Below, in pieces: positions 38,218 through 44,323 of a stretch of DNA of 44,498 nucleotides (its first letter is position 1; every line of letters starts with the position of its first letter). The notes under the pieces are model-generated. The model was given only the letters and a program-made list of their open reading frames with translations. It was not told the DNA's origin and searched no databases. This DNA is from a virus, in IMG/VR virus record IMGVR_UViG_3300048800_000097, positions 1 through 44,498 of that record; one strand, written 5' to 3'. A program made the position numbers and the translations under genes.

Positions 38218-38577
38218 CTAGAATACTAGCGCATCCGTTAGCGAATAGCAAGTCGTGGGCCCTCTATTTTGGGCGTCCGCGGACCCCGGATTCGGCCGGC
38301 ACCCAGGCGTTGGAATAACGCGCTCCGTCCAGCCCTTGTGGTCGTAGGGCCGGCGGTTGACGTCGACCTCGGTGTGGCCCTCAGCGGCCAGCGCCTCGAC
38401 GGTGCCGTGGCCGGCGAGGATCACGTTGTCGGCGGCGATCACCACGGTCCGGTACTGGCCGCCGTGCTCGCGGATTGACTCGCGCAGGGCCTCGAGGTCG
38501 TGGCGCTTCGGGTTGCCCGGGAAGGGCTTGAGGTCAGCGATCTTGACGCGCTCAGTAACGAGGGCAGCGGCGGTCAC
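38218..38577 (-). CDS. ParB-like (ParB/Srx fold) protein
   Basis: A 119-aa protein from GTG 38577. VKIADLKPFPGNPKRHDLEA, LRESIREHGGQYRTVVI and VILAGHGTVEALAAEG are the ParB N-terminal domain signature with a GHG...EA loop. It lacks the central HTH of partition ParB. Standalone phage ParB/Srx domains are often nucleases or modification partners. Its 3' end contains promoter P6. Confidence 0.8.
   Translation of the reverse strand: MTAAALVTERVKIADLKPFPGNPKRHDLEALRESIREHGGQYRTVVIAADNVILAGHGTVEALAAEGHTEVDVNRRPYDHKGWTERVIPTPGCRPNPGSADAQNRGPTTCYSLTDALVF
38223..38251 (-). promoter_or_regulatory. promoter P6
   Basis: Minus strand TTGCTA (38251-38246), 17-bp spacer, TAGTAT (38228-38223), then 7 nt to ATG 38215. 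It lies within the end of the ParB-like gene. Confidence 0.65.
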
Positions 38578-38732
38578 CTGGCCAGCCTCCGGAGTAAGCT
38601 GACCTCGGTCCTGGCGCGGTAGCCATCCTCGAACTCCACGAGCGCAGCCCGACCACGACCCTTGACGACGATCCGACAGCGATGCCCGTGACGCTCGGGG
38701 AGGTAGCTGCGGCCGATCCAGCGGTGCGTCAT
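38574..38732 (-). CDS. small hypothetical protein
   Basis: A 52-aa protein from ATG 38732 (MTHRWIGRSYLPERHGHRCR), which reads as a small SH3-like beta barrel (RIVVKGRGRAALVEFEDGYR). Seven bases before the ATG is TATCGT. Overlaps the ParB-like start by GTGA. Function unknown. Confidence 0.55.
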   Translation of the reverse strand: MTHRWIGRSYLPERHGHRCRIVVKGRGRAALVEFEDGYRARTEVSLLRRLAR

Positions 38733-38739
38733 GGGCTCT

Positions 38740-38769
38740 ACGATACGCTGCTGCCCGGGACGCTGTCGT
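38740..38769 (-). promoter_or_regulatory. possible promoter upstream of the 52-aa gene
   Basis: Minus strand TATCGT (38745-38740), 7 nt before the ATG. A weak ACGACA lies 18 bp upstream (38769-38764), inside dyad site 12. Confidence 0.45.
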
Positions 38770-38772
38770 CCC
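38757..38772. promoter_or_regulatory. dyad operator candidate (site 12)
   Basis: GGGACGCTGTCGTCCC, perfect GGGACG/CGTCCC arms, in the 49-bp gap between the HTH gene and the 52-aa gene. Confidence 0.6.
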
Positions 38773-38781
38773 GGTTCGCCG

Positions 38782-38970
38782 TTACTTGGCTGGCTTCGGC
38801 CCACGCCGGGCCGCGGGCCGGGCCTCGAGGCGGGCCAGGTCGCGCTCAGAGATCAGGCGGGTCCCGCCTACCTTGCGGGAGCGGAGCTCACCCGATGCCA
38901 GCAGCTGACGGATGCGCCCGGGGGTAACCCCCAGGCGCTCCGCGGCCTCGGCGCTGGTCATCTCTCTCAT
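38782..38970 (-). CDS. excisionase-like HTH_17 protein
   Basis: A 62-aa protein: TSAEAAERLGVTPGRIRQLL then ASGELRSRKVGGTRLISERDLARLE. It is almost a single winged HTH and is closely similar to the protein at 10207. Candidate excisionase or small repressor. Confidence 0.75.
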   Translation of the reverse strand: MREMTSAEAAERLGVTPGRIRQLLASGELRSRKVGGTRLISERDLARLEARPAARRGPKPAK

Positions 38971-38981
38971 TGGAAGTAAGC

Positions 38982-39512
38982 CTAGCGCATCCGCTCGAGG
39001 CGCTGGCTATTGCGGCTGATGTTCCCGCTCAGGTTGGCCGTCGCGTAGGACGGGTAGGCGCCGTTCTTGCCCAGCTGGTAGGGGCAGACGCGGGCTATCG
39101 AGGCCAGGTTGGCCTGCTGGTTCTCGTCCAGCAGGGATGTGTCCCGGGCGCCCTTGCGGCAGCTGGCGTTGTAGGCCTTGATCCGGTCCCGCTCCGCCTC
39201 CAGCCCGGCGATCCGGACCTTGAGCGCCTCGATGGCGTCAGGGTCGTCCGAGTAGATGGCATGGTCGAGCTGGCCCTCGATGTTCTCCGCCCGGTTGGTC
39301 ATGCCCTCCGCCTTGCGTAGGCTCTGGAAGGCCCGGTCGGCCTGGGCGTTCACCCGGTCGCGCTCGGGGATGCGGCCGGGCTGGGTGTTGAAGGCGGTGT
39401 CGCCTCGGTAGACCTCGTGGCTCTTGAAGGTGGCGGCAGCAGCGGCCTCCCGCTTGCCGGCCCACCCGCGGAGCCGCTCGGCCCGCGCTTCACGGCGCTC
39501 GCGGTAGGTCAT
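38982..39512 (-). CDS. DUF3560 family protein
   Basis: A 176-aa protein. TYRERREARAERLRGWAGKR, then RAFQSLRKAEGMTNRAENIE and a coiled coil with IAGLEAERDRIKAYN. This is the DUF3560 pattern found in phages, plasmids and conjugative elements. Role unknown. Confidence 0.8.
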   Translation of the reverse strand: MTYRERREARAERLRGWAGKREAAAAATFKSHEVYRGDTAFNTQPGRIPERDRVNAQADRAFQSLRKAEGMTNRAENIEGQLDHAIYSDDPDAIEALKVRIAGLEAERDRIKAYNASCRKGARDTSLLDENQQANLASIARVCPYQLGKNGAYPSYATANLSGNISRNSQRLERMR

Positions 39513-39676
39513 CGCAGGTATCCCTCGAACTCGCCGCGGGCCTCGGCTACGAGGACGCGGGCCTCTTCTTCAACGTCGTCCAGGTGTCCCGGGCACAGCC
39601 ACTCGTCGAACTTCTTGACGGTTGGCACGTCGGGGTCCTGGGTCCAGCAACGCTCGCAGTTATGTCGCTTTGCCAC
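39509..39676 (-). CDS. small zinc-binding protein
   Basis: A 55-aa protein from GTG 39676 (MAKRHNCERCWTQDPDVPTV) with CERC...LCPGH and an acidic C-terminus. ATGA overlap with the DUF3560 gene. Function unknown. Confidence 0.55.
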   Translation of the reverse strand: MAKRHNCERCWTQDPDVPTVKKFDEWLCPGHLDDVEEEARVLVAEARGEFEGYLR

Positions 39677-39681
39677 GGCCG

Positions 39682-39939
39682 TCAGTCCCAATACGGGGTG
39701 GCGCGGACGGTGGTCGTGCCGCTGGTGGCGCGCTGGGTGTCGGTGGCGAACGCGCTGGGCCGAGGCGGCTCTGGTTCCGGCTCGGTGTAGTCGCAGCACC
39801 AGACTTGCCCGCACTCGCAGCGCCAGATCGCGCCTGCCTCAAACCGCTGCCCCTTCCACCACCTGGCGGGCTGCTGGGGCACCTCGCAGACGTGGGGCGC
39901 TGGGCATTCGAGGCCGGTCCGCAGGAACGTTCCGCTCAC
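39682..39939 (-). CDS. small zinc-ribbon protein
   Basis: An 85-aa protein from GTG 39939 (MSGTFLRTGLECPAPHVCEV). WRCECGQVWCCDYTEPEPEP gives a CxC...CC site. A degenerate copy of the start repeat lies just before it, followed by a short frame ending in TGA overlapping this GTG. Confidence 0.55.
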   Translation of the reverse strand: MSGTFLRTGLECPAPHVCEVPQQPARWWKGQRFEAGAIWRCECGQVWCCDYTEPEPEPPRPSAFATDTQRATSGTTTVRATPYWD

Positions 39940-39953
39940 GGCTTCCCCTCCCC

Positions 39954-39978
39954 GCCTGGGACGCGGGGTGACTGCCGG
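39954..39978 (-). repeat. start-spanning repeat, degenerate copy R1
   Basis: Contains the conserved CTGGGACGCGGGGTGACTG (plus strand) but has lost the CAGTCAT half with the start codon. It is probably a relic. Confidence 0.6.
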
Positions 39979-39981
39979 GAG

Positions 39982-40401
39982 CTAGGTTCGGTCAAGTCGG
40001 TCACGTAGGGAGTCCTCCACAAGATTCGGGATGTCCTTGACCCCGGCGACGTTGAGAAGCGGCAGGGCCCAGAGGTCGCGGCGATTACGTTGCATCCGGT
40101 GGGTGTGGTTGTCGAGGAAGGCAACTCGGAGCGGGTGGTAGGCGCCTTCGGGGTTGATCGGCTTCAGGAATCGCGGGATACGCAGCCTTACCTTGTCGCG
40201 CCTGCCGCAGATCGCACAGACCAACTCCATCCGGCTGACTCCCCGCAGGGCAGCCTCCCGACTGTCACTGAGGTAGAAGTAGCAAATCCACGGCTTGCCC
40301 ACCTCGTACTTCGGCTCGGTTGGGAACGGCTGGACGATATCCCGCAGCCAGTAGCCGAAACGCTGCCGCAGGGCTGGGAGGCGGGGTGACTGCTCAGCCA
40401 T
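39982..40401 (-). CDS. hypothetical protein with repeat-coded start
   Basis: A 139-aa protein. The start is placed at ATG 40401 because the repeat-encoded sequence MAEQSPRLPA begins there, and the ATG shares a base with the upstream TGA. Contains MELVCAICGRRDKVRLRIPR (CxxC) and NHTHRMQRNRRDLW. Function unknown. Confidence 0.6.
   Translation of the reverse strand: MAEQSPRLPALRQRFGYWLRDIVQPFPTEPKYEVGKPWICYFYLSDSREAALRGVSRMELVCAICGRRDKVRLRIPRFLKPINPEGAYHPLRVAFLDNHTHRMQRNRRDLWALPLLNVAGVKDIPNLVEDSLRDRLDRT
40372..40401 (-). repeat. start-spanning repeat copy R2
   Basis: 30 bp ending on the ATG of the gene at 40401; palindrome with one mismatch (TGACTGCTCAGCCA). Confidence 0.75.
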
Positions 40402-40622
40402 CATCGGGGCCAGATAATGCGGGAGCATTTCTCGCAGGTGACGGTGCCCTCGTCCTCGACCATCCGCCAGTGAAGCGCGCGCTGGCCGCAGACCGGCTGA
40501 CCGTGGCCGTTCTCAGCATGGCTGGTCGTCCCGCCTCTCCCGGGTTTGTCGAACGCCTCCGCAAACAGAATCGCGCCTATGCTGCTCCGCTGGGCTGGGA
40601 CGCGGGGTGACTGCTCAGTCAT
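40401..40622 (-). CDS. hypothetical protein with repeat-coded start
   Basis: A 73-aa protein beginning MTEQSPRVPAQRSSIGAILF. The C-terminal part VTCEKCSRIIWPR has a CxxC. Apart from the first ten residues it shares nothing with its neighbours. Confidence 0.55.
   Translation of the reverse strand: MTEQSPRVPAQRSSIGAILFAEAFDKPGRGGTTSHAENGHGQPVCGQRALHWRMVEDEGTVTCEKCSRIIWPR
40593..40622 (-). repeat. start-spanning repeat copy R3
   Basis: 30 bp, full palindrome TGACTGCTCAGTCA over the start codon. Confidence 0.8.
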
Positions 40623-40830
40623 CGATCCGCTCGATACTCGATCCGTGCCCCGGTGTGAGCGGGATCAGCTTCTGGCCCGACCGGACCAAAACCGTGCCAC
40701 CCTCGATGCGCTCGACGTATCCCTGCCGGTAGCGCGAGGAGCCGTTGAGGATCAGGCCGCCTACTGTGAGCCGCACATAGTCTCCCGGCTGTAGCCCTTC
40801 GGCTGGGACGCGGGGTGACTGAGCAGTCAC
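40615..40830 (-). CDS. hypothetical protein with repeat-coded start
   Basis: A 71-aa protein from GTG 40830 (MTAQSPRVPAEGLQPGDYVR). The rest reads LTVGGLILNGSSRYRQGYVE, a small beta-barrel-like domain (KOW/SH3-like). GTGA overlap with the upstream gene. Confidence 0.55.
   Translation of the reverse strand: MTAQSPRVPAEGLQPGDYVRLTVGGLILNGSSRYRQGYVERIEGGTVLVRSGQKLIPLTPGHGSSIERIDD
40801..40830 (-). repeat. start-spanning repeat copy R4 (central bases flipped)
   Basis: 30 bp; the palindrome reads TGACTGAGCAGTCA on the plus strand, AG in the centre where the other copies have CT. Confidence 0.8.
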
Positions 40831-41120
40831 AGCGGCACGTCCATTGCTTCGGGCCAGTCCATGAGGGCTGCCGACTCGTCGTAATCCCAATCGCGGACTG
40901 AACTCTCGAGGTCTTGGATGACGCGGCTGGCTCGCTTAGCCCACACCAACACGCCCTCCAGTTCCTTGATGCGCTGGTCGCGGGACTCCAACTGAGCCTT
41001 GAGGTCGCGGATGGTAGCGGCTGCAATCCGATACGCCTCCTCGGTTGGACCTCCATAGGGCCGGTTTCGGCTCACCGTGTACGGCTTCCCGGCTGGGACG
41101 CGGGGTGACTGCTCAGTCAT
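40827..41120 (-). CDS. hypothetical protein with repeat-coded start
   Basis: A 97-aa protein beginning MTEQSPRVPAGKPYTVSRNR, mainly coiled coil (AYRIAAATIRDLKAQLESRD, RIKELEGVLVWAKRASRVIQ). The segment ESRDQRIKE recurs in the protein at 41481. Confidence 0.6.
   Translation of the reverse strand: MTEQSPRVPAGKPYTVSRNRPYGGPTEEAYRIAAATIRDLKAQLESRDQRIKELEGVLVWAKRASRVIQDLESSVRDWDYDESAALMDWPEAMDVPL
41091..41120 (-). repeat. start-spanning repeat copy R5
   Basis: 30 bp, full palindrome, identical to R3. Confidence 0.8.
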
Positions 41121-41404
41121 TTCAGGCCCTCAATAGGAGCATCAAGCGCGGCATCAAATCGCCTGAGCAGCGGACTCATGGTGATCTCGTCAACGGCGCC
41201 GTGATCCGGACAAATTGCCACACAGCCGCGCGCCTCACGGGCTACTTCCGCGAGTCGGATAGTGTAGGCCAGCAAGGCCGGGGCGCGCGCCGCAATCCGA
41301 GCACCGCTCGGTGTCAATATCATGGCCCGCGCCGTCGCCGCTTCCTCTGGCGTGGCCCATACCCCGCCCTCTCGCAACTTCCGCAGAAAGTCGAGGGTGC
41401 TCAT
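41117..41404 (-). CDS. hypothetical protein
   Basis: A 95-aa protein from ATG 41404 (MSTLDFLRKLREGGVWATPE), overlapping the stop of a 27-aa frame (ATGA). Helical, with CVAICPDHG. It lacks the start repeat. Confidence 0.55.
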   Translation of the reverse strand: MSTLDFLRKLREGGVWATPEEAATARAMILTPSGARIAARAPALLAYTIRLAEVAREARGCVAICPDHGAVDEITMSPLLRRFDAALDAPIEGLK

Positions 41405-41484
41405 AGCCACCAATTGCTGCCCGGATTCCAATGCTCGCCAGTGACGAATCCCAGCAGGTATCGGTAGAAGTTTCGGATGCTCAT
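41401..41484 (-). CDS. 27-aa coupled peptide
   Basis: MSIRNFYRYLLGFVTGEHWN, from ATG 41484 (ATGA with the upstream stop) to TGA 41401 (ATGA with the next start). The double coupling exactly bridges an otherwise empty gap, suggesting a real, if tiny, gene. Confidence 0.45.
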   Translation of the reverse strand: MSIRNFYRYLLGFVTGEHWNPGSNWWL

Positions 41485-41774
41485 CTCTCCTCCCGCTCCT
41501 CTCGGTTCAGGTAGGTATCCACGTCCATCGCCAACCGCAGCAGGGCTTGAGGGTTGTCAAGGTCGGCGGCGTTGAGTCGGTACAGCAGGGCCTCGGCTTC
41601 CTTGATGCGCTGGTCGCGGGACTCAGCAGCGGCCTTGTAGCCAGCGCGGAAGCTCCGATGGTCGTGTGCCAAGTCCACCTGCCCCGGTCGGCACCATGCA
41701 TCCTCGGCCCGTATCGTTTCTTGCTGAAGGTCGCTCAGTCCCTCGGCTAGGACGCGGGGTGACTGCTCAGTCAC
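41481..41774 (-). CDS. hypothetical protein with repeat-coded start
   Basis: A 97-aa protein from GTG 41774 (MTEQSPRVLAEGLSDLQQET). AAESRDQRIKEAEALLYRLN is coiled coil and similar to the one at 40827. An AGAGGAGA site precedes the start. Confidence 0.6.
   Translation of the reverse strand: MTEQSPRVLAEGLSDLQQETIRAEDAWCRPGQVDLAHDHRSFRAGYKAAAESRDQRIKEAEALLYRLNAADLDNPQALLRLAMDVDTYLNREEREER
41745..41774 (-). repeat. start-spanning repeat copy R6
   Basis: 30 bp, full palindrome, one change (GGCTAGGACG) and GTG instead of ATG. Confidence 0.8.
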
Positions 41775-41992
41775 GGGCTCTCCTCTTGCCGGGATGCCGC
41801 CGCCGTGAGCTTTTCGACGTGAGCATGAGCCGCCCGTAGAGCGGTCGCGGCAACGGCGCAGTTGTGGAGCGCCGCCACGTTGTCCAGTTCAGCTTGGCGC
41901 AACTCCCGGCCCGCCTCCATCCACTCGCTCATCCAGTCGGTTGTTGCTGACTCGCTCATCGTGGCTGGGACGCGGGGTGACTGCTCAGGCAT
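41771..41992 (-). CDS. hypothetical protein with repeat-coded start
   Basis: A 73-aa protein. Start at ATG 41992 (MPEQSPRVPATMSESATTDW) is set by the repeat. Helical (MEAGRELRQAELDNVAALHN). Confidence 0.55.
   Translation of the reverse strand: MPEQSPRVPATMSESATTDWMSEWMEAGRELRQAELDNVAALHNCAVAATALRAAHAHVEKLTAAASRQEESP
41963..41992 (-). repeat. start-spanning repeat copy R7
   Basis: 30 bp, one mismatch in the palindrome (TGACTGCTCAGGCA). Confidence 0.75.
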
Positions 41993-42212
41993 CGACGGCC
42001 ACGAAATGATCCGATCCGAACCGGGAGTAGTCCCGCTCATCGCAGCGCACATATCCCTTGCGTTCCAGCGCGTTGATAGTTCGTCCATATCGCATGTAAC
42101 GGTGGACGTATAGACCCCCCTCGTTGATGATTTCGTCCAGCAATAGGCGCTGTGCCACTGTCAGTGGCTTCCTCATCTCCTGTTGGGGGTTCACGGTTGG
42201 CTCCTCAGCCAT
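41985..42212 (-). CDS. hypothetical winged-helix-like small protein
   Basis: A 75-aa protein (MAEEPTVNPQQEMRKPLTVA) with LLLDEIINEGGLYVHRYMRY then INALERKGYVRCDERDY, which looks like a winged-helix domain (cf. helicase-like small regulators). No start repeat. Confidence 0.5.
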   Translation of the reverse strand: MAEEPTVNPQQEMRKPLTVAQRLLLDEIINEGGLYVHRYMRYGRTINALERKGYVRCDERDYSRFGSDHFVAVDA

Positions 42213-42384
42213 CAGCAGGGCCTGCCGGCGGCTTCAGCCCGAGCCGGTGGTGGACGTGGCGGTGCAGTTTGCGGTAGCTCATCTCTGTCTCCTTTTTCGT
42301 TTCGATCTGGGCCAGCCAGTACCCGGAGAAGGCGGCCACGAGGGCAACGATCACCACCAGCGCCAGGACCTGGTCGGTGCTCAC
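42205..42384 (-). CDS. small single-pass membrane protein
   Basis: A 59-aa protein from GTG 42384 (MSTDQVLALVVIVALVAAFS), one N-terminal membrane helix and a His/Arg-rich tail. An in-frame ATG at MSYRKLHRHVHHR has its own AGGAGA and could give a 25-aa product. Confidence 0.5.
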   Translation of the reverse strand: MSTDQVLALVVIVALVAAFSGYWLAQIETKKETEMSYRKLHRHVHHRLGLKPPAGPADG

Positions 42385-42560
42385 GGCTGCCGCTCCAGGA
42401 GGAGCAACAGAGCAGCCGTCCAGGAGGCGATCGTCAGGAGCAGCCAGAGGGCCGAGTCCAGGGCCGCGATCGGCACCGCCATCAGGCCGGCGGCGATCAG
42501 CAGCACGGCGCCCATCTTGCTCTCCGGGCGGCGAGGCGGCAGCGGCCTTATGGGAGCCAT
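42381..42560 (-). CDS. small two-segment membrane protein
   Basis: A 59-aa gene: MAPIRPLPPRRPESKMGAVL then LLIAAGLMAVPIAAL and ALWLLLTIASWTAALLLLL. GGAGG before ATG 42560. It overlaps the HerA-like gene end by 13 bp and the next gene by GTGA. Function unknown. Confidence 0.55.
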   Translation of the reverse strand: MAPIRPLPPRRPESKMGAVLLIAAGLMAVPIAALDSALWLLLTIASWTAALLLLLERQP

Positions 42561-44323
42561 AGCGCCTCCGTGCCGACGACACGGCCGGGGCCGGCGTAAT
42601 CCACCAGCCCGAGCGTTCGCAGCGAGCTGACCACGTTGGCAAAGTGGCCGCCGCCGGCGTTCATCCCGCTTCGATCAGCGAGCTCTTCGCGGCTTAGGTT
42701 CTCAGGGTAGGTGGCGATGACGACCTCGACGACCTTGCGCTGAGAGCCTGTGAGCTGGCGCAGCAGCATGTCCTGGAGGGCCTCGCTGTCGAGGGGCGCA
42801 TCAGGCGCCTGGGCGATCGCGCGGCCAGCATCAGCCAGGGCCAGCATTCCCGGGCCCATGTAGTCGATGGCGCCGGCGGTGCGCAGGCTGCTGACGACGT
42901 TGGCGTAGTGTCCGCCGGTGTGCTTGATGCCGGCGACCATGCCGACCTGGGGGCGGCTGGCAGGCGAGATCCCAACGGCCTCCAACCAGGCCAGGGCGTC
43001 GAGGATCTTCTGCTGGCTGCCGGAAGGACTGAAGGAACCATTTTGGTGGGGCTGCGCGGCAGGTGCCGCCGCGACAGCTGTCTGTCGCGTATTCGGGATG
43101 GGCCTTGGCACCGCCCGGTTTGATGCCGTTGGATTTGGTTTACGGTTCTGGGCACGCGCGTAGGGCACGGCTTGCGCGCCCAGAATGCGAGCCGCGATGG
43201 CGGTGCCCTCGTCGACCATGCCCTCGACCTGCTGCATGATCGGTGCAATAAGACGGGCCGCCTCGAGGACGCCCTGAGCGAAGGTGCGGAGCTTGGTCCA
43301 ATCCTCCTCGGTGACAGTCGAGACCTCGACGACCTTCTCGACCTCAATCGTCTGTGGCTCGGCATTAACACGAATCGTGTTAATGGTTTTCTCGAGCTCA
43401 GCGATACGCCGCCGGAGCTCGCGCGGGTCGTCAGCCTTGGCCTTCTCGATGGTGGCCGCCATCTGCTTCTGCAGGGCCGCGATGTCGACCTCCGCGAGTC
43501 GCGCTGGCGGCCGCGCCTTCACGCCAACCTTGGGCGTCGCGCCAGAGTCGTAGGTGCGCCGCCGGCGGAAGCGGATCCTCATGAGTGTCCCGAGCCAATG
43601 GGGGCTGAACACCCACGCCTCGCCGCTGTCGAGCTCGGGCAGCTCGTCGACCAGCTGGGCCCCGAGCGCATTCTGTTGCACCCAGGCGAGGATGGCCTTG
43701 CGGTCCTGGGGCGACGTCGTGCGCATCGCGAAGAGCGTCTGAATTTGGGTGAGGACGTCCTTGTTGAGTGACGCCGAGCGCTGGGTGATGAGGGTGATCC
43801 CGATGCCGCGGAAGCCTCCACGCTTCACCAGCTGCTCAAAGGCCCCGACCATCCTGGCGACGTCGCCACGCACCATCTGCGGGATGTACTCGTCGGCCTC
43901 CTCGCAGAAGACGTGCAGCGGTTCGCGGTTGCGCTTGTAGAGCCGATCGGCGAAGTCAGTCAGGAAGCGCCTCTGGTCCGCCTTGGACATCTCCGAGACG
44001 TCGAGCACGCAGGTGAGGCGCTGGTCGACCACCAGGTCGGCGACGAGGTGGCCACCGGTTGCCTCGAGCGGCACGTCGCCGTGCAGACCGCCGAGCACCA
44101 GGATCGGCAGACCTGGCCCGGCGCCGTCAGCCGAGGACCTGATGCCCCACCAGTCGCCTTTCGGGTCGATCGCCACCCAGGGCAGCCCGGCGTCGAACAT
44201 CTCCTCGGCCATCACGACGGCGGCGTTGGACTTGCCGGCGCGCTTGACCGCGAGGATCCCAAAGGTCTCGGTGACCGCCTCGAGCGACAGCGCCAGGTCG
44301 GGAGAGACGCGCAGCTCGGTCAC
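42548..44323 (-). CDS. HerA/DUF87-like ATPase with duplicated C-terminal domain
   Basis: A 591-aa protein from GTG 44323 (GTGA overlap). The P-loop is an unusual GILAVKRAGKSN (about residues 22-33), Lys-Arg in place of the usual Thr-Gly. WVAIDPKGDWWG, then Walker B LHVFCEEADEYIP (about 137) and ITLITQRSASLNKDVLTQ fit HerA/DUF87 helicase-like ATPases. After a coiled coil (about 290-335) come two related winged-helix repeats (GGHYANVVSSLRTAGAIDYM and GGHFANVVSSLRTLGLVDYA). It may act in DNA translocation or defence. Confidence 0.8.
   Translation of the reverse strand: MTELRVSPDLALSLEAVTETFGILAVKRAGKSNAAVVMAEEMFDAGLPWVAIDPKGDWWGIRSSADGAGPGLPILVLGGLHGDVPLEATGGHLVADLVVDQRLTCVLDVSEMSKADQRRFLTDFADRLYKRNREPLHVFCEEADEYIPQMVRGDVARMVGAFEQLVKRGGFRGIGITLITQRSASLNKDVLTQIQTLFAMRTTSPQDRKAILAWVQQNALGAQLVDELPELDSGEAWVFSPHWLGTLMRIRFRRRRTYDSGATPKVGVKARPPARLAEVDIAALQKQMAATIEKAKADDPRELRRRIAELEKTINTIRVNAEPQTIEVEKVVEVSTVTEEDWTKLRTFAQGVLEAARLIAPIMQQVEGMVDEGTAIAARILGAQAVPYARAQNRKPNPTASNRAVPRPIPNTRQTAVAAAPAAQPHQNGSFSPSGSQQKILDALAWLEAVGISPASRPQVGMVAGIKHTGGHYANVVSSLRTAGAIDYMGPGMLALADAGRAIAQAPDAPLDSEALQDMLLRQLTGSQRKVVEVVIATYPENLSREELADRSGMNAGGGHFANVVSSLRTLGLVDYAGPGRVVGTEALWLP

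Noticed and set aside
38218-38577. ParB-like gene as part of a plasmid partition system
   Set aside because: No ParA-like gene is adjacent, and the protein lacks the central HTH and dimer domain of partition ParB. The phage also encodes an integrase.
39954-41992. Regularly repeated 30-mer considered as a CRISPR array
   Set aside because: The intervals are 200-650 bp and contain overlapping genes, and the repeat codes for their N-termini. No uniform spacers and no cas genes.
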